Positions 8,263 through 17,046 of a DNA stretch of 64,000 nt are shown piece after piece (position 1 is the first letter of the stretch; every line of letters begins with the position of its first letter). The DNA lies in assembly GCF_000374925.1 (NCBI RefSeq), contig NZ_KB895541.1:186001-250000 (forward strand), read 5' to 3'. Both the position numbers and the translations under genes were made by a program. The notes beneath the pieces are model-generated. The model did no database searches. It saw nothing but the letters and a program-made list of their open reading frames with translations, and had not been told where the DNA came from. The stretch is from Arthrobacter sp. 131MFCol6.1. GTDB taxonomy: Bacteria > Actinomycetota > Actinomycetes > Actinomycetales > Micrococcaceae.

Positions 8263-9621
8263 CTAGGCCGTGGAATCCGACGGCGCCTCCGCGGCGGCCT
8301 TGGGCTCCTTCGCGGGCAGCGGCTCGGGGTGCAGGAAGGCCTCGGCAATGAGCGGGGCCGTGATTTCGATCTGCCACTGGCGCGCTCCGAGGTTCGCCAG
8401 TTCCTCGGCCACGCCTTCCTCGCTGCACTCTGCCGGTGGACGCCAGGCGACCCGCCGAAGATAGTCCGGGGTCAGCAGGTTTTCCACCGGCAGGTTCAGC
8501 TCCTCGGCCTTGGCCTGGAGCTTCGGCCGGGCCGTGGCCAGCCTGGCGGCCGCCTCCGGGTCCCGGTCCGCCCAGACGCGCGGCGGCGGGGGAGCGTTGG
8601 TGGGCAAGTGCAGCGGAGGCAGGTCCTCCAGGGCCCGGGCCACACCGATGCAGCGCAGCCAGCGGGGGGCTTCCCGCTGCGCGGCGCGGCCGTGGAAGCC
8701 TTTGGTGCCCAGGAGCTGGGGAACCGTGGAGGGCATCGCCTTGGCGGCGGCGACGAGCGCGGAGTCGGGGATCAGCCGGCCGGGGGCGACGTCACGCTTC
8801 TGGGCCAGGGAATCGCGTTCCAGCCACAGCTCCCGGACTGCGGCCAGTTGGCGGCGGTCCCGGATCTGGTGCAGTCCGGACGTCTTGCGCCACGGATCAA
8901 CGCGCGGCGGGGCCTGTCCGGCCTCGAGAATGGCGGCGAATTCCTGCTCGGCGTATTCCAGCTTTTCGTCCGCCACGAGGAGCTCAATCAGTTCCTCGCG
9001 CAGCTCGGTCAGGACTTCGACGTCGAGCGCGGCATAGCGCAGCCACGGTTCCGGCAGGGGACGGGTGGACCAGTCGGCGGCGGAGTGTTCCTTCGCCAGG
9101 CCGAAGCCCAGGAGCTGTTCGATGACGGCGGCAAGGCCCACCCGGGGCAGCCCGGCCAGGCGGGCGGCGAGCTCGGTGTCGAAGAGTTTGTCCGGCCACA
9201 TGCCGAGTTCGGACAGGCAGGGCAGGTCCTGGCTCGCGGCGTGCAGGATCCATTCGACGCCGCGCAAAGCGTCATTGATGATGCTGAGGTCCCCGAAAGG
9301 TTCGGGATCGATCAGCCAGGTCCCTGAGCCTTCGCGCCGGATCTGGACCAGGAAGGCGCGCTGGCCGTAGCGGAAGCCCGAGGCCCGCTCCGCATCCACG
9401 CCCGCAGGGCCGTGGCCGGCCGCGAGAGCCGCGGCGCAACGTTCGAGTCCGGACTGGGTTTCAATGACCAGCGGCACGCCGTCGCGGGGAATGTCGAGGT
9501 CGATCACTTCAGGGACCAGGCTGTCGAAGCCTTCCACGGTGATGTGGGCTGTGGTGTCAGCAGCCTCGGCCGTAGTGCGATTGGCGCCGGCCGTGCTGGT
9601 TTCCGAATTCTGAGGGGTCAT
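8263..9621 (-). CDS. rnd: Ribonuclease D-like 3'-5' exonuclease with HRDC domain
   Basis: This protein of 452 residues is expected to trim RNA 3' ends. The DEDD exonuclease residues appear as AGVDAERASGFRYG (DxE, Exo I), HAASQDLPCL (Exo II) and RYAALDVEVL (Exo III, YxxxD). A helical HRDC region follows around residues 235-310, and the C-terminal 130 residues are actinobacterial-type extension. The DUF3000 gene follows upstream in the usual actinobacterial order. A TAAACT hexamer 9 nt before the ATG may be its -10 box. Confidence 0.9.
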   Translation of the reverse strand: MTPQNSETSTAGANRTTAEAADTTAHITVEGFDSLVPEVIDLDIPRDGVPLVIETQSGLERCAAALAAGHGPAGVDAERASGFRYGQRAFLVQIRREGSGTWLIDPEPFGDLSIINDALRGVEWILHAASQDLPCLSELGMWPDKLFDTELAARLAGLPRVGLAAVIEQLLGFGLAKEHSAADWSTRPLPEPWLRYAALDVEVLTELREELIELLVADEKLEYAEQEFAAILEAGQAPPRVDPWRKTSGLHQIRDRRQLAAVRELWLERDSLAQKRDVAPGRLIPDSALVAAAKAMPSTVPQLLGTKGFHGRAAQREAPRWLRCIGVARALEDLPPLHLPTNAPPPPRVWADRDPEAAARLATARPKLQAKAEELNLPVENLLTPDYLRRVAWRPPAECSEEGVAEELANLGARQWQIEITAPLIAEAFLHPEPLPAKEPKAAAEAPSDSTA

Positions 9622-9682
9622 GGTCTCTACAGTTTACCGACAACATGGCGTATAAGGCCGTGACCGCGGCCGAACAGGCGCC

Positions 9683-10330
9683 TCATGCGTGTCCGCGGGG
9701 GCGGCGGGGAAGGGCCGTCACGCCCTCGGGCAGGGGCGGCAGTCCGGCGAAGGTGCAGACCATGTCCGACCACGCCTCCAGGTGCGAGGTGATGTCCGGG
9801 GTGGCCGGGGTCCAAGAGGCCCGGAGCTCAATGTCGATTGAATTCGGCCGGTCCGACAACGTTCCAAAGCTCTCCGAGAGCACCCGGGTGGCGGTGCCGC
9901 CGGCGGAGCGGTACGGAGCCTGATGGTTCTCCAGCGCTTCGACCAGCCAGGTCCACGCCACGGACCCGAGGAGTTCGTCGTTGCCCATCTCGGGTTCCAG
10001 CTGGGCGCGGATGTAGGTGACGATCCGGAATTCCCCGTCCCACACGGCAGAGCCGTCGGGGTCGTGGAGCAGAATGAAGCGGCCGGTGGCCAGCTCGACG
10101 TCGTCGCTGCCGGACGCCCGTGCCAGGGCCGCGGCGGCCGGGCCGTGGACCGGTCCACCGGCGGGGGAGTCGCCCGGGCCGATCACTTCCGCGCCCAGGG
10201 CCACCGCGAACGGTGCCAGCCGGGACGGGGCCGGAATTTCGTCCAGGTGCAGCTCGCTGCGGCACCGTGCCTGCCGAAGGGTCCCCAGGGCGAAGAGGAA
10301 ATCTGCCGGAACCTGATCGAGGGAGCTCAC
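9683..10330 (-). CDS. DUF3000 family protein
   Basis: This 215-residue soluble protein matches my memory of the DUF3000 family, which sits beside RNase D throughout actinobacteria; its function is unknown. Visible conserved-looking parts are RFILLHDPDGSAVWDGEFRI and LGSVAWTWLVEALE. No membrane segment or signal peptide is seen. The GTG at 10330 is supported by TAACCT placed 6 nt upstream, which would give a leaderless transcript. Rnd starts about 60 bp downstream of its stop and may be read from the same transcript. Confidence 0.75.
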   Translation of the reverse strand: MSSLDQVPADFLFALGTLRQARCRSELHLDEIPAPSRLAPFAVALGAEVIGPGDSPAGGPVHGPAAAALARASGSDDVELATGRFILLHDPDGSAVWDGEFRIVTYIRAQLEPEMGNDELLGSVAWTWLVEALENHQAPYRSAGGTATRVLSESFGTLSDRPNSIDIELRASWTPATPDITSHLEAWSDMVCTFAGLPPLPEGVTALPRRPRGHA

Positions 10331-10336
10331 CTTGGA

Positions 10337-10342
10337 AGGTTA
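10337..10342 (-). promoter_or_regulatory. Leaderless -10 box of the DUF3000 gene
   Basis: TAACCT ends 6 nt before the GTG start, the spacing expected when transcription begins at the start codon. No Shine-Dalgarno sequence is present. Confidence 0.5.
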
Positions 10343-10402
10343 TGCAACGGCCGGAGCCCTGCCCGGCAGGCTCGCCGCCGGGCAGGGGAAGCCGTGCACG
10401 GC

Positions 10403-11503
10403 TCAGGCAGCGGCGAGTTCGCGCTTGATGGCCGCAATGAAGGAATCAACGTCAACCTCGGTGGTGTCGAAGGAGCACATCCAGCGGACCTCGCGGGCCG
10501 CCTCGTTCCAGTCGTAGAAGCGGAAGGACTTGCGCAGCCGGTCCGCAACACCGGCCGGCAGGACGGCGAAGACGCCGTTGGACTCGGTCTTCTGGGTCAG
10601 TTCGACGCCGGGGATCGCCTCGACGCCGGCGCGCAGCCGGGCGGCCATGGCATTGGCGTGGGAGGCTGAGCGCAACCACAGGTCTCCCTCGAGGAGGGCA
10701 ATGAACTGGGCGGACATGAACCGCATCTTGGAGGCAAGCTGCATGTTCATCTTGCGCAGGTAGACCAGGCCGTGTGCGGCCTCCGGGTTCAGGGCGACCA
10801 CAACCTCGCCGAACAGCAGGCCGTTCTTCGTGCCGCCGAAGGAGAGGATATCCACGCCGGCGTCGCGGGTAAAGGCCCGCAGCGGGACGCCCAGGTGGGC
10901 GGCGGCGTTGGCCAGCCGGGCGCCGTCCATGTGCAGCTTCATGCCCTTTGCATGGACATGCTCAGCGATGGCCCGGACCTCCTCCGGCGTGTAGCAGGTG
11001 CCAAGCTCGGTGGTTTGGGTGATGGACACGGCCAACGGCTGGGCACGGTGCTCATCGCCCCAGCCCCAGGCTTCCTGGTCGATCAGTGCGGGGGTGAGCT
11101 TGCCGTCGGTGGTGGGGACCTGCAGCAGCTTGATGCCGCCGATCCGCTCCGGCGCACCGTTTTCGTCCATGTTGATGTGGGCGGTGGAGGCGCAAATGAC
11201 CGCGCCCCAGCGCGGGAGCAGCGACTGCAGGGACAGGACGTTGGCTCCCGTGCCGTTGAACACCGGGAAGCACTCGATGCCTTCACCGAAGTGCTCTTCC
11301 ATCAGCTGCTGCAGGCGCGTGGTGTAGTCGTCTTCGCCGTAGGAGACCTGGTGGCCTTCGTTGGCGGCGGCAAGGGCAGCGAGAACCTCCGGGTGCACGC
11401 CGGAATAGTTGTCCGAGGCGAAGCCGCGGACGGAGGGATCGTGGAGCCGCACCGCAGTGCCGGCAGGGACAGTTTCAACTGTGCTGGTCATCGTTTTGCT
11501 CAC
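10403..11503 (-). CDS. ltaE: Low-specificity L-threonine aldolase (beta-eliminating lyase family)
   Basis: This PLP enzyme of 366 residues splits L-threonine or allo-threonine into glycine and acetaldehyde. The PLP lysine is in DILSFGGTKNGLLFGE near residue 218, the preceding HMDGARLANAAAHLG segment carries the cofactor aspartate and arginine, and the N-terminal part FASDNYSGVHPEVLAAL is typical. The GTG at 11503 is preferred over the ATG four codons later because TAGACT lies 6 nt upstream of it. It stands alone between other minus-strand genes. Confidence 0.88.
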   Translation of the reverse strand: MSKTMTSTVETVPAGTAVRLHDPSVRGFASDNYSGVHPEVLAALAAANEGHQVSYGEDDYTTRLQQLMEEHFGEGIECFPVFNGTGANVLSLQSLLPRWGAVICASTAHINMDENGAPERIGGIKLLQVPTTDGKLTPALIDQEAWGWGDEHRAQPLAVSITQTTELGTCYTPEEVRAIAEHVHAKGMKLHMDGARLANAAAHLGVPLRAFTRDAGVDILSFGGTKNGLLFGEVVVALNPEAAHGLVYLRKMNMQLASKMRFMSAQFIALLEGDLWLRSASHANAMAARLRAGVEAIPGVELTQKTESNGVFAVLPAGVADRLRKSFRFYDWNEAAREVRWMCSFDTTEVDVDSFIAAIKRELAAA

Positions 11504-11509
11504 GCTTTC

Positions 11510-11515
11510 AGTCTA
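11510..11515 (-). promoter_or_regulatory. Leaderless -10 box of ltaE
   Basis: TAGACT ends 6 nt before the GTG start codon on the minus strand, with no Shine-Dalgarno sequence between. Confidence 0.55.
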
Positions 11516-11593
11516 AGAGGTCGGGCCGCCGGGGCTAAGCCCGGGGGCGCTGGATCAGGGCCGCAGGTGCTGGGCCGCAGACGCTGGGCCAGG

Positions 11594-12331
11594 TCAGCGG
11601 CTGAGCAGCAGCCGCTGGCCGTTCAGGTCGCCGGCAGGAGCGCTGAAGAGTCCGGCTGCGGCCGCGGCCAGGTCAGCCACGTCCGTGAAGCCCGGGAACT
11701 TGCGGTCCGGGGACTTGGCCCGCATTTCCGCGCTAACGAGGGCTTTCACCACGAAGATGACGGCGGCGCTGTCCTGCCCGGGAGCGCCGGTGTCGGCGGT
11801 CGCGGCGTGGACCCGGCGGAAGCCGTCCGCGACCGCCAGCGTCCAGGTCTCGGCGGCAGCCTTGGCCGCGGCGTAGCTTGCCCCGGCCGCCGTCGGGGCG
11901 CTCACGGCCGTGGAGGACACCATGGCGAAGCGTCCGGCGTCAGAGGCAGCGAGGTCGTCGAAGAAGACACGGGTGACGTTCCGCAGTGTCGTGACGGCGT
12001 TGCGCTCCAGGAAGTCCCAGTCGTCGTCGCTCTGGTCCGTGATGCCTTTCGCGCCGCGCCAGCCGCCCACCAGGTGGATCACGCCGTCGACGCGTCCGGC
12101 CAGGCCGGCAATGCTGTCCCGCAAGGCGCGGACGTCGGCCAGGCTGGCGAGGTTGCAAACGAGCGGCGTGACGCCGTCGCCGGCCTCAGCGGCGGCTGCC
12201 TCGATGCGCGCGGCATCCGAGCCGACCGTGAAGACCCTGTGGCCGGCGTCGCGCAGGGCGCGGGCCGTCGCGATTCCCGACGGCCCGCTGCCCCCCGTGA
12301 CCAGCACGTTCAAAGTGCGTCCGGCGCTCAT
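11594..12331 (-). CDS. Short-chain dehydrogenase/reductase (SDR)
   Basis: This 245-residue protein has the NAD(P)-binding motif LVTGGSGPSGIATARAL at the N-terminus and a Rossmann layout. The catalytic region appears as SSTAVSAPTAAGASYAAAKAA, with the Ser and the YxxxK motif (SYAAAK). The third motif position FHLVGG-like segment IHLVGGWRGAKG replaces the usual NNAG, so it is a divergent SDR. It overlaps the upstream DUF6421-like gene by 4 bp (ATGA) and is probably made with it. Substrate unknown. Confidence 0.82.
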   Translation of the reverse strand: MSAGRTLNVLVTGGSGPSGIATARALRDAGHRVFTVGSDAARIEAAAAEAGDGVTPLVCNLASLADVRALRDSIAGLAGRVDGVIHLVGGWRGAKGITDQSDDDWDFLERNAVTTLRNVTRVFFDDLAASDAGRFAMVSSTAVSAPTAAGASYAAAKAAAETWTLAVADGFRRVHAATADTGAPGQDSAAVIFVVKALVSAEMRAKSPDRKFPGFTDVADLAAAAAGLFSAPAGDLNGQRLLLSR

Positions 12332-13749
12332 CCGGCGTTCAGGGCCCGGGTGCCGTCGCCGGACACTGATCCGGTGTCAGTGCCGGTATCTGACGACCCT
12401 GTGATGCCGGCCGTGGATTCGATGACGGGGCGCATCTTCTTCTCCAGCGCCTCGTAGAACATGGAGAGCGGGAACTCGTCGTCGAGGACCTGGTCCGTGA
12501 GGCCGCGGGGCGGACCGTCCAGGGGGAGGGCGTCCGGACCCTTGGCCCAGACCGAGGCCGGGTTGGGCGTGACCGTGCCGGAGATGAGCTCATAGGCGGC
12601 GAGCCAGTGGGCCATCTTGGGGCGGTCGATCGAGCGCCAGTACAGTTCCTCGATCTTGGCGCCGAGTTCAACCACGACGTCGGCAGCCTCGTCCCAGTCG
12701 ATGCTGAGTTTGCTGTCGGTCCAGTGCAGGACGTGGTGCTGGTGCATCCAGGCGAAGAGCAGCTGGCCGCCAAGGCCGTCGTAGTTGCGCACGCGCGTGC
12801 CGGTGATGGCGAAGCGGAAGATGCGGTCGAAGATCACGGCGTACTGGACCAGCTTGGCGTGCCGGCGGGCCTCCGGGTCAGCGTCCTCGTCCTTCTCGAT
12901 CTTCACCGATTCGCGGAAGGCGGTGAGGTCGCAGCGCAGCTCCTCCAGCGAGTAGAGGAAGAACGGCATGCGCTGCTTGATCATGAACGGGTCGAAGGGC
13001 AGGTCCCCGCGCATGTGGGTGCGGTCGTGGATCAGGTCCCACATGACAAAGGTTTCCTGCGTCAGCTCCTGGTCCTCCAGGAGCCCGGCGGCGTCCTCTG
13101 GCAGCTGCAGGGAGGTGATCTCGGCGGCGGCGCGCAGGACGCGGCGGAAGCGTGCTGCCTCGCGGTCGGCGAAGATCGCGCCCCACGTGAACGTCGGGGT
13201 CTCGCGGACGGCGACGGTCTCCGGGAAGAGAACAGCGGAGTTGGTGTCGTAGCCCGCGGTGAAGTCGAGGAACCGGATCGGGACGAAAAGCTTGTTGGAG
13301 TATTCGCCCGTTTCCAGGCCGCCGATGAACTCGGGCCAGATGACCTCGATCAGCACGGCCTCGACGAGGCGGCTGCTGCTGCCGTTCTGGGTGTACATCG
13401 GGAACACGACCAGGTGCTGGAGTCCGTTGACCCGGTGCTGCTGGGGCTGGAAGGCCTGCAGGGAATCCAGGAAGTCCGGTACGCCAAAGCCGCCGGCTGC
13501 CCAGCGGCCGAAGTCGGTGACCAGCAGTTCCAGGTAGTTCGCGTCATGGGGGAAGGACGGGGCCAGGGCCGCGACCGCCGCGGTGATGGTGTCAACGTAG
13601 CCGGCGGCGGCTTCGTGGGCCTCGGCATCCGGCACGGATCCGTCCTGGACCTGGAGGGCGCGCAGGGCGGTGGCGGCAGCTTTGAGCCGCAGCCATTCCT
13701 GGTTGCCGGCGGTGATCGGGGCGGGGGCGGTAAGAGCGGTCGTGGTCAT
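12328..13749 (-). CDS. Large conserved actinobacterial protein, probably DUF6421 family
   Basis: This 473-residue protein has no catalytic motif I can name. From memory it resembles proteins annotated as DUF6421 in actinobacteria. Notable parts are LQHLVVFPMYTQNGSS, TFVMWDLIHDRTHMRGDLPF and WMHQHHVLHW, which are rich in His, Asp and Glu and could bind metal, as an inference. It has no signal peptide or membrane helix. Its stop overlaps the start of an SDR (ATGA), so the two are translationally coupled and may act in one pathway. AAAGG lies before the ATG. Confidence 0.6.
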   Translation of the reverse strand: MTTTALTAPAPITAGNQEWLRLKAAATALRALQVQDGSVPDAEAHEAAAGYVDTITAAVAALAPSFPHDANYLELLVTDFGRWAAGGFGVPDFLDSLQAFQPQQHRVNGLQHLVVFPMYTQNGSSSRLVEAVLIEVIWPEFIGGLETGEYSNKLFVPIRFLDFTAGYDTNSAVLFPETVAVRETPTFTWGAIFADREAARFRRVLRAAAEITSLQLPEDAAGLLEDQELTQETFVMWDLIHDRTHMRGDLPFDPFMIKQRMPFFLYSLEELRCDLTAFRESVKIEKDEDADPEARRHAKLVQYAVIFDRIFRFAITGTRVRNYDGLGGQLLFAWMHQHHVLHWTDSKLSIDWDEAADVVVELGAKIEELYWRSIDRPKMAHWLAAYELISGTVTPNPASVWAKGPDALPLDGPPRGLTDQVLDDEFPLSMFYEALEKKMRPVIESTAGITGSSDTGTDTGSVSGDGTRALNAG

Positions 13750-13913
13750 CGTCGACGGTCGCCTTTCTGTTTGCTGTGGAGCGTGTCGCTGGATCTAAAT
13801 CGAGCGTAGCAAGCAAACAGAGGCTCTAATGCAAAATTGCCTTGAGCATAAGAAAGTCTGTGGCAAGTGATTCTGAAAGGCCGTTCCAGCGGAAGGAGAG
13901 GCAGGGCTGCCGG

Positions 13914-14450
13914 CTATTGCCCGGCGTCGTCCGCGGGAACGAGCTTCAGGGAAACCGAGTTGATGCAGAAGCGCTGGTCGGTGGGGGTGCCGTAGCCCTC
14001 GCCGTCGAACACATGCCCCAGGTGGGAATCGCACGTGGCGCAGCGGACTTCCACCCGTTCCATGCCCATGGTGCGGTCATGGATGTAGCGCACGGTGCCC
14101 TCGGCGAGCGGCGCCCAGAACGACGGCCAGCCGCAGTGCGAGTCGAACTTTTCGTTGCTGGTGAAGAGTTCGGTGCCGCAGGCCCGGCACTTGTAGACAC
14201 CCCGGGTGTGGGTGTCCCAGTATTCGCCGGTGTACGGCCGCTCGGTGCCGGCCTGACGGAGTACGCGGTACTCCTCCGGGGTCAGTTCCTCGCGCCACTG
14301 GGCATCCGTCTTTTCGACGGGTTTTTCGGCCGGCGTCCCGGCCGGGGTCTGGTCAAACGCCGTGGCGGCGGGGTCGGCTGCGGGTTCGGTCGCTGGTTCG
14401 GTGGCGGGCACGGCCGAGGGCATGGATTTGGGCCTGTTAAAGATGCTCAT
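13914..14450 (-). CDS. msrB: Peptide-methionine (R)-S-oxide reductase
   Basis: MsrB reduces the R form of methionine sulfoxide in proteins. The 178 residues contain both zinc CxxC pairs (CRAC and CATC), the motif HCGWPSFW, and the catalytic cysteine in QRFCINSVSL. The first 45 residues are an Ala/Pro/Thr/Glu-rich, probably disordered extension with imperfect ATEPATEPAADPAA repeats; it is not a signal peptide. The gene starts 14 bp after the stop of the preceding hypothetical gene and GAGG lies close before the ATG. Confidence 0.95.
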   Translation of the reverse strand: MSIFNRPKSMPSAVPATEPATEPAADPAATAFDQTPAGTPAEKPVEKTDAQWREELTPEEYRVLRQAGTERPYTGEYWDTHTRGVYKCRACGTELFTSNEKFDSHCGWPSFWAPLAEGTVRYIHDRTMGMERVEVRCATCDSHLGHVFDGEGYGTPTDQRFCINSVSLKLVPADDAGQ

Positions 14451-14464
14451 AGCCTCAATAACGC

Positions 14465-14953
14465 TCAGGAGTCCCCGATAAATCCCGAACCGGCGTACAG
14501 ATGCAGGACGGGCAGCCCCAGCTTGTCCTGTGCCTTGGTGGCCCAGTCGGTGTGGAACGTGTCGGCCACGGCGTGCGGGCGGGTGATGACCACGGCCTGT
14601 CCTGCGCTGAGTTCCTTGACCTTGGCAACCAGGCCGTCAACGGCCTTGCCTTCGACAACTTCGCCTGAGACCCCGCCGCCCAGGCCGGCCAGCGCGGCCA
14701 GCGAGGCGGCCAGGGTGTCGGCTGCTTCGGCCCGCTCCACGGCGGGATCGGAGTGTGCCGTCAGTTCACGGAAGGCCTTGGCGATTTCAAGCATGGAAAG
14801 GTTTTCCAGGAAATCCACCACCAGGTGCCGCTCGGTGTTGGCCGGCACCAGGATCAGCAGGGGCGCATCACCGCCGGCAACCAGGGTTTCGATATTGACG
14901 CGGTCATCCGCACCGAGGGGCTCTTCTGTCAAAATGACGATTGGATCACTCAT
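14465..14953 (-). CDS. Hypothetical protein, probably co-transcribed with msrB
   Basis: I do not recognise a family with confidence. The 162 residues alternate beta strands and helices (PLLILVPANTERHLVVDFLE, QAVVITRPHAVADTFHTDW, GLPVLHLYAGSGF), which looks like a small alpha/beta fold somewhat like universal stress proteins, as inference. There is no signal peptide or membrane segment. TAGGCT lies 6 nt before the ATG, so the start is well supported as leaderless. MsrB follows 14 bp downstream, hinting at an oxidative stress or protein-repair setting. Confidence 0.7.
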   Translation of the reverse strand: MSDPIVILTEEPLGADDRVNIETLVAGGDAPLLILVPANTERHLVVDFLENLSMLEIAKAFRELTAHSDPAVERAEAADTLAASLAALAGLGGGVSGEVVEGKAVDGLVAKVKELSAGQAVVITRPHAVADTFHTDWATKAQDKLGLPVLHLYAGSGFIGDS

Positions 14954-14959
14954 GCCCCC

Positions 14960-14965
14960 AGCCTA
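14960..14965 (-). promoter_or_regulatory. Leaderless -10 box of the hypothetical/msrB operon
   Basis: TAGGCT ends 6 nt before the ATG at 14953 on the minus strand, the same arrangement as at hisE. Confidence 0.5.
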
Positions 14966-15090
14966 GTCGCGCTCGTCTTGACCTGCATGGTTGTGTCCCA
15001 CCCGGCCCCGGCGTGTCTGTACCGGCCCGGCAGTGCGCCTGAAACCCCGCCAATGCCATGGTTGGGCTGCGCTTCGGTAAGAATGGTGCC

Positions 15091-16455
15091 ATGGCATCCT
15101 CCTTGCGCCTCAGCCCGGACCTCCGCCGGGACCTCCGCCAGACCGCTGCCCGCCGGACCGTTGCCCGCGGAGCAGCAGTGCCCGTTGCTGCAGCCCCCGG
15201 CGCCGCGACGTCCGGAAGCGCCAAGTGGGCGCTGGGGGGCATCATCGGCGGCAGCGCCGCCGCGGGCGTGCTCGCCGCCGGCTCCTCCGCCCTCGCCCTC
15301 TACTTCGCCCGCCGCGTCATCACCCCGGCCCGGTTCCGGGCGGAGGACCAGGAGGTGTTGGCCGTCATCCGCGAGGGGCGGGCGCTGCGGGTCATTTTCG
15401 CCGCCACCCCGGACGCCACGGTGGACGGGGTGTACGGGTTCTTCTTCGACGGCGGCCGCGGGCATGCGCGGATCGGCCGGATCCTGTCCTACTCGCCGGC
15501 CGAACGCACCGTGCTGCGCGAGGTCGAGCACGTCTACAGCGGGGACATGGCCACCGCCCGGCGGGGCTGGTGGAGCGGTGCGGCCTACCCGGATCCGGCC
15601 GCGCTGGGGCTTCCGGTGGAGGACTTGCTTATCGACGTCGACGCCGGGACCGCGCCGGCCTGGCTCGTCCGCGCCGTACCGGCCGCGGCGGAGGATGTGG
15701 CCCGGGATGTCTGGGCGATCATGGTGCACGGGCGCGGGGCCACCCGGCAGGAGGGGCTGCGGGCCGTCCGGACTGCCAGCGAACTGGGCATGTCCAGCCT
15801 GCTGATCTCCTACCGAAACGACGGCCTGGCCCCGTCAGCCAGCGACGGGCGCTACGGCCTGGGCTCCACCGAATGGCGCGACGTCGAGGCCGCCATCGGC
15901 TACGCCGTGCAGCAGGGCGCCCGCGAGGTGGTTTTGTTCGGCTGGTCGATGGGCGGCGCGATCTGCCTCCAGACGGCTGACCTGTCCCGGCACCGCCACC
16001 TGATCCGGGCCATGGTCCTGGACGCGCCGGTGATCAACTGGGTCAACGTGCTGGCCCACCATGCGGAGCTGAACCGGATCCCGTCCTCCGTGGGCCGCTA
16101 CGGGCAACTGATGCTCAGCCACCGTCTGGGCCGGCGGCTGACCGGGCTGGCCGCGCCCGTCGACCTCAAAGCGATGGACTGGGTCTCGCGGGCCGTGGAG
16201 CTGAGGACGCCGACCCTCATTGTGCACAGCGTGGACGACGAATACGTACCCTACGGGCCCTCCGCGGCGCTGGCCGAGAAAAACCCCGAGATGGTCACCT
16301 TCGAGCCCTTCGACAGGGCCCTGCATACCAAGGAGTGGAACGTGGACCCGGAGCGCTGGGAGCGTCAGGTCTCGGCCTGGCTCCGGCAGCAGTTGGCGCC
16401 CCGCGTCAACCCCGGCGACCAGGAGCCGGCGGCCGGGAACGCCGCGGCGGACTGA
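15091..16455 (+). CDS. Alpha/beta hydrolase with an N-terminal membrane segment
   Basis: This 454-residue protein has a basic N-terminus, one hydrophobic stretch (WALGGIIGGSAAAGVLAAGS, about residues 46-65) and a C-terminal alpha/beta hydrolase domain. The nucleophile is Ser286 in FGWSMGGAICLQ; the acid is likely in IVHSVDDEYVPYG and the histidine in ALHTKEWN. It may be membrane-anchored with the hydrolase on one face. I chose the ATG at 15091, not 15058, because a -10-like TAAGAAT sits 6 nt before it. The substrate is unknown. A long hairpin follows the stop. Confidence 0.83.
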   Translation: MASSLRLSPDLRRDLRQTAARRTVARGAAVPVAAAPGAATSGSAKWALGGIIGGSAAAGVLAAGSSALALYFARRVITPARFRAEDQEVLAVIREGRALRVIFAATPDATVDGVYGFFFDGGRGHARIGRILSYSPAERTVLREVEHVYSGDMATARRGWWSGAAYPDPAALGLPVEDLLIDVDAGTAPAWLVRAVPAAAEDVARDVWAIMVHGRGATRQEGLRAVRTASELGMSSLLISYRNDGLAPSASDGRYGLGSTEWRDVEAAIGYAVQQGAREVVLFGWSMGGAICLQTADLSRHRHLIRAMVLDAPVINWVNVLAHHAELNRIPSSVGRYGQLMLSHRLGRRLTGLAAPVDLKAMDWVSRAVELRTPTLIVHSVDDEYVPYGPSAALAEKNPEMVTFEPFDRALHTKEWNVDPERWERQVSAWLRQQLAPRVNPGDQEPAAGNAAAD

Positions 16456-16460
16456 CATGG

Positions 16461-16501
16461 CAGTTCACGGCAGTGTTTCGCGTGAACACTGCCGTGAACT
16501 G
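16461..16501. terminator. Perfect 17-bp hairpin between convergent genes
   Basis: Arms 16461-16477 and 16485-16501 (cagttcacggcagtgtt and its reverse complement) enclose a 7-nt loop. It lies between the hydrolase stop and the ybaK stop and can end transcription from both sides. There is no T tract. Confidence 0.7.
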
Positions 16502-16522
16502 TCGTCTCGGCGAGGACGTCGG

Positions 16523-17020
16523 TCAGTCGCGCCGGGTCCCGATTCTTGCGGTGCGGGCAGCCGTGAGTCGAATGAGCTCGGCCGGATCCAGCTCGATGTC
16601 CAGGCCACGCCGTCCGCCCGACACGAGGATGGTCTCCAGCGCCAGTGCGCTGTCATCTACCACGGTGGGGGAGGACTGGCGCTGGCCGAGCGGTGAGATG
16701 CCGCCGAGCACGTATCCGGTCCGCCGCTGCGCCGCGGCCGGGTCGGCCATCTCTGCCTTCTTGCCGCCCAGGGCCGCGGCCATCGCCTTGAGGTCAAGGC
16801 TGCCGCTCACGGGCACGACGCCGACGGCGAGCCGGCCGTCGACGTCGACCATCAGGGTCTTGAAGACCCGGGCAGGGTCGACGCCGAGCACTTCCGCCGC
16901 TTCCAGGCCGTAGCTGGCCGCCGCGGGGTCATGGGTGTAGGGGTGGGCCACAAAGGGAACCCCGGCGGCCGCGAGTGCTGCGGTGGCCGGGGTTCCCTGC
17001 GACGCGTGTTTGCGGGCCAT
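16523..17020 (-). CDS. ybaK: Cys-tRNA(Pro)/aminoacyl-tRNA deacylase, YbaK/EbsC family
   Basis: Members of this family hydrolyse mischarged tRNA such as Cys-tRNA(Pro). The 165 residues start MARKHASQGTPATAALAAAG and contain the family parts PYTHDPAAASYGLEAAEVLG, RVFKTLMVDVDG with the conserved lysine, and GYVLGGISPLGQR. The ATG at 17020 is chosen from family length; the open frame upstream is a shadow of sufE. No clear Shine-Dalgarno sequence is seen and the gene begins 26 bp after the sufE stop, so it is likely translated from the sufE transcript. Confidence 0.88.
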   Translation of the reverse strand: MARKHASQGTPATAALAAAGVPFVAHPYTHDPAAASYGLEAAEVLGVDPARVFKTLMVDVDGRLAVGVVPVSGSLDLKAMAAALGGKKAEMADPAAAQRRTGYVLGGISPLGQRQSSPTVVDDSALALETILVSGGRRGLDIELDPAELIRLTAARTARIGTRRD

Positions 17021-17046
17021 GTCGGCTGCCTGTGGGGGGCCGGAGA

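Noticed and set aside
7969..9327. Plus-strand frame of 452 codons over the fadA-rnd junction
   Set aside because: It runs opposite both genes and crosses the fadA promoter; no start signal or family.
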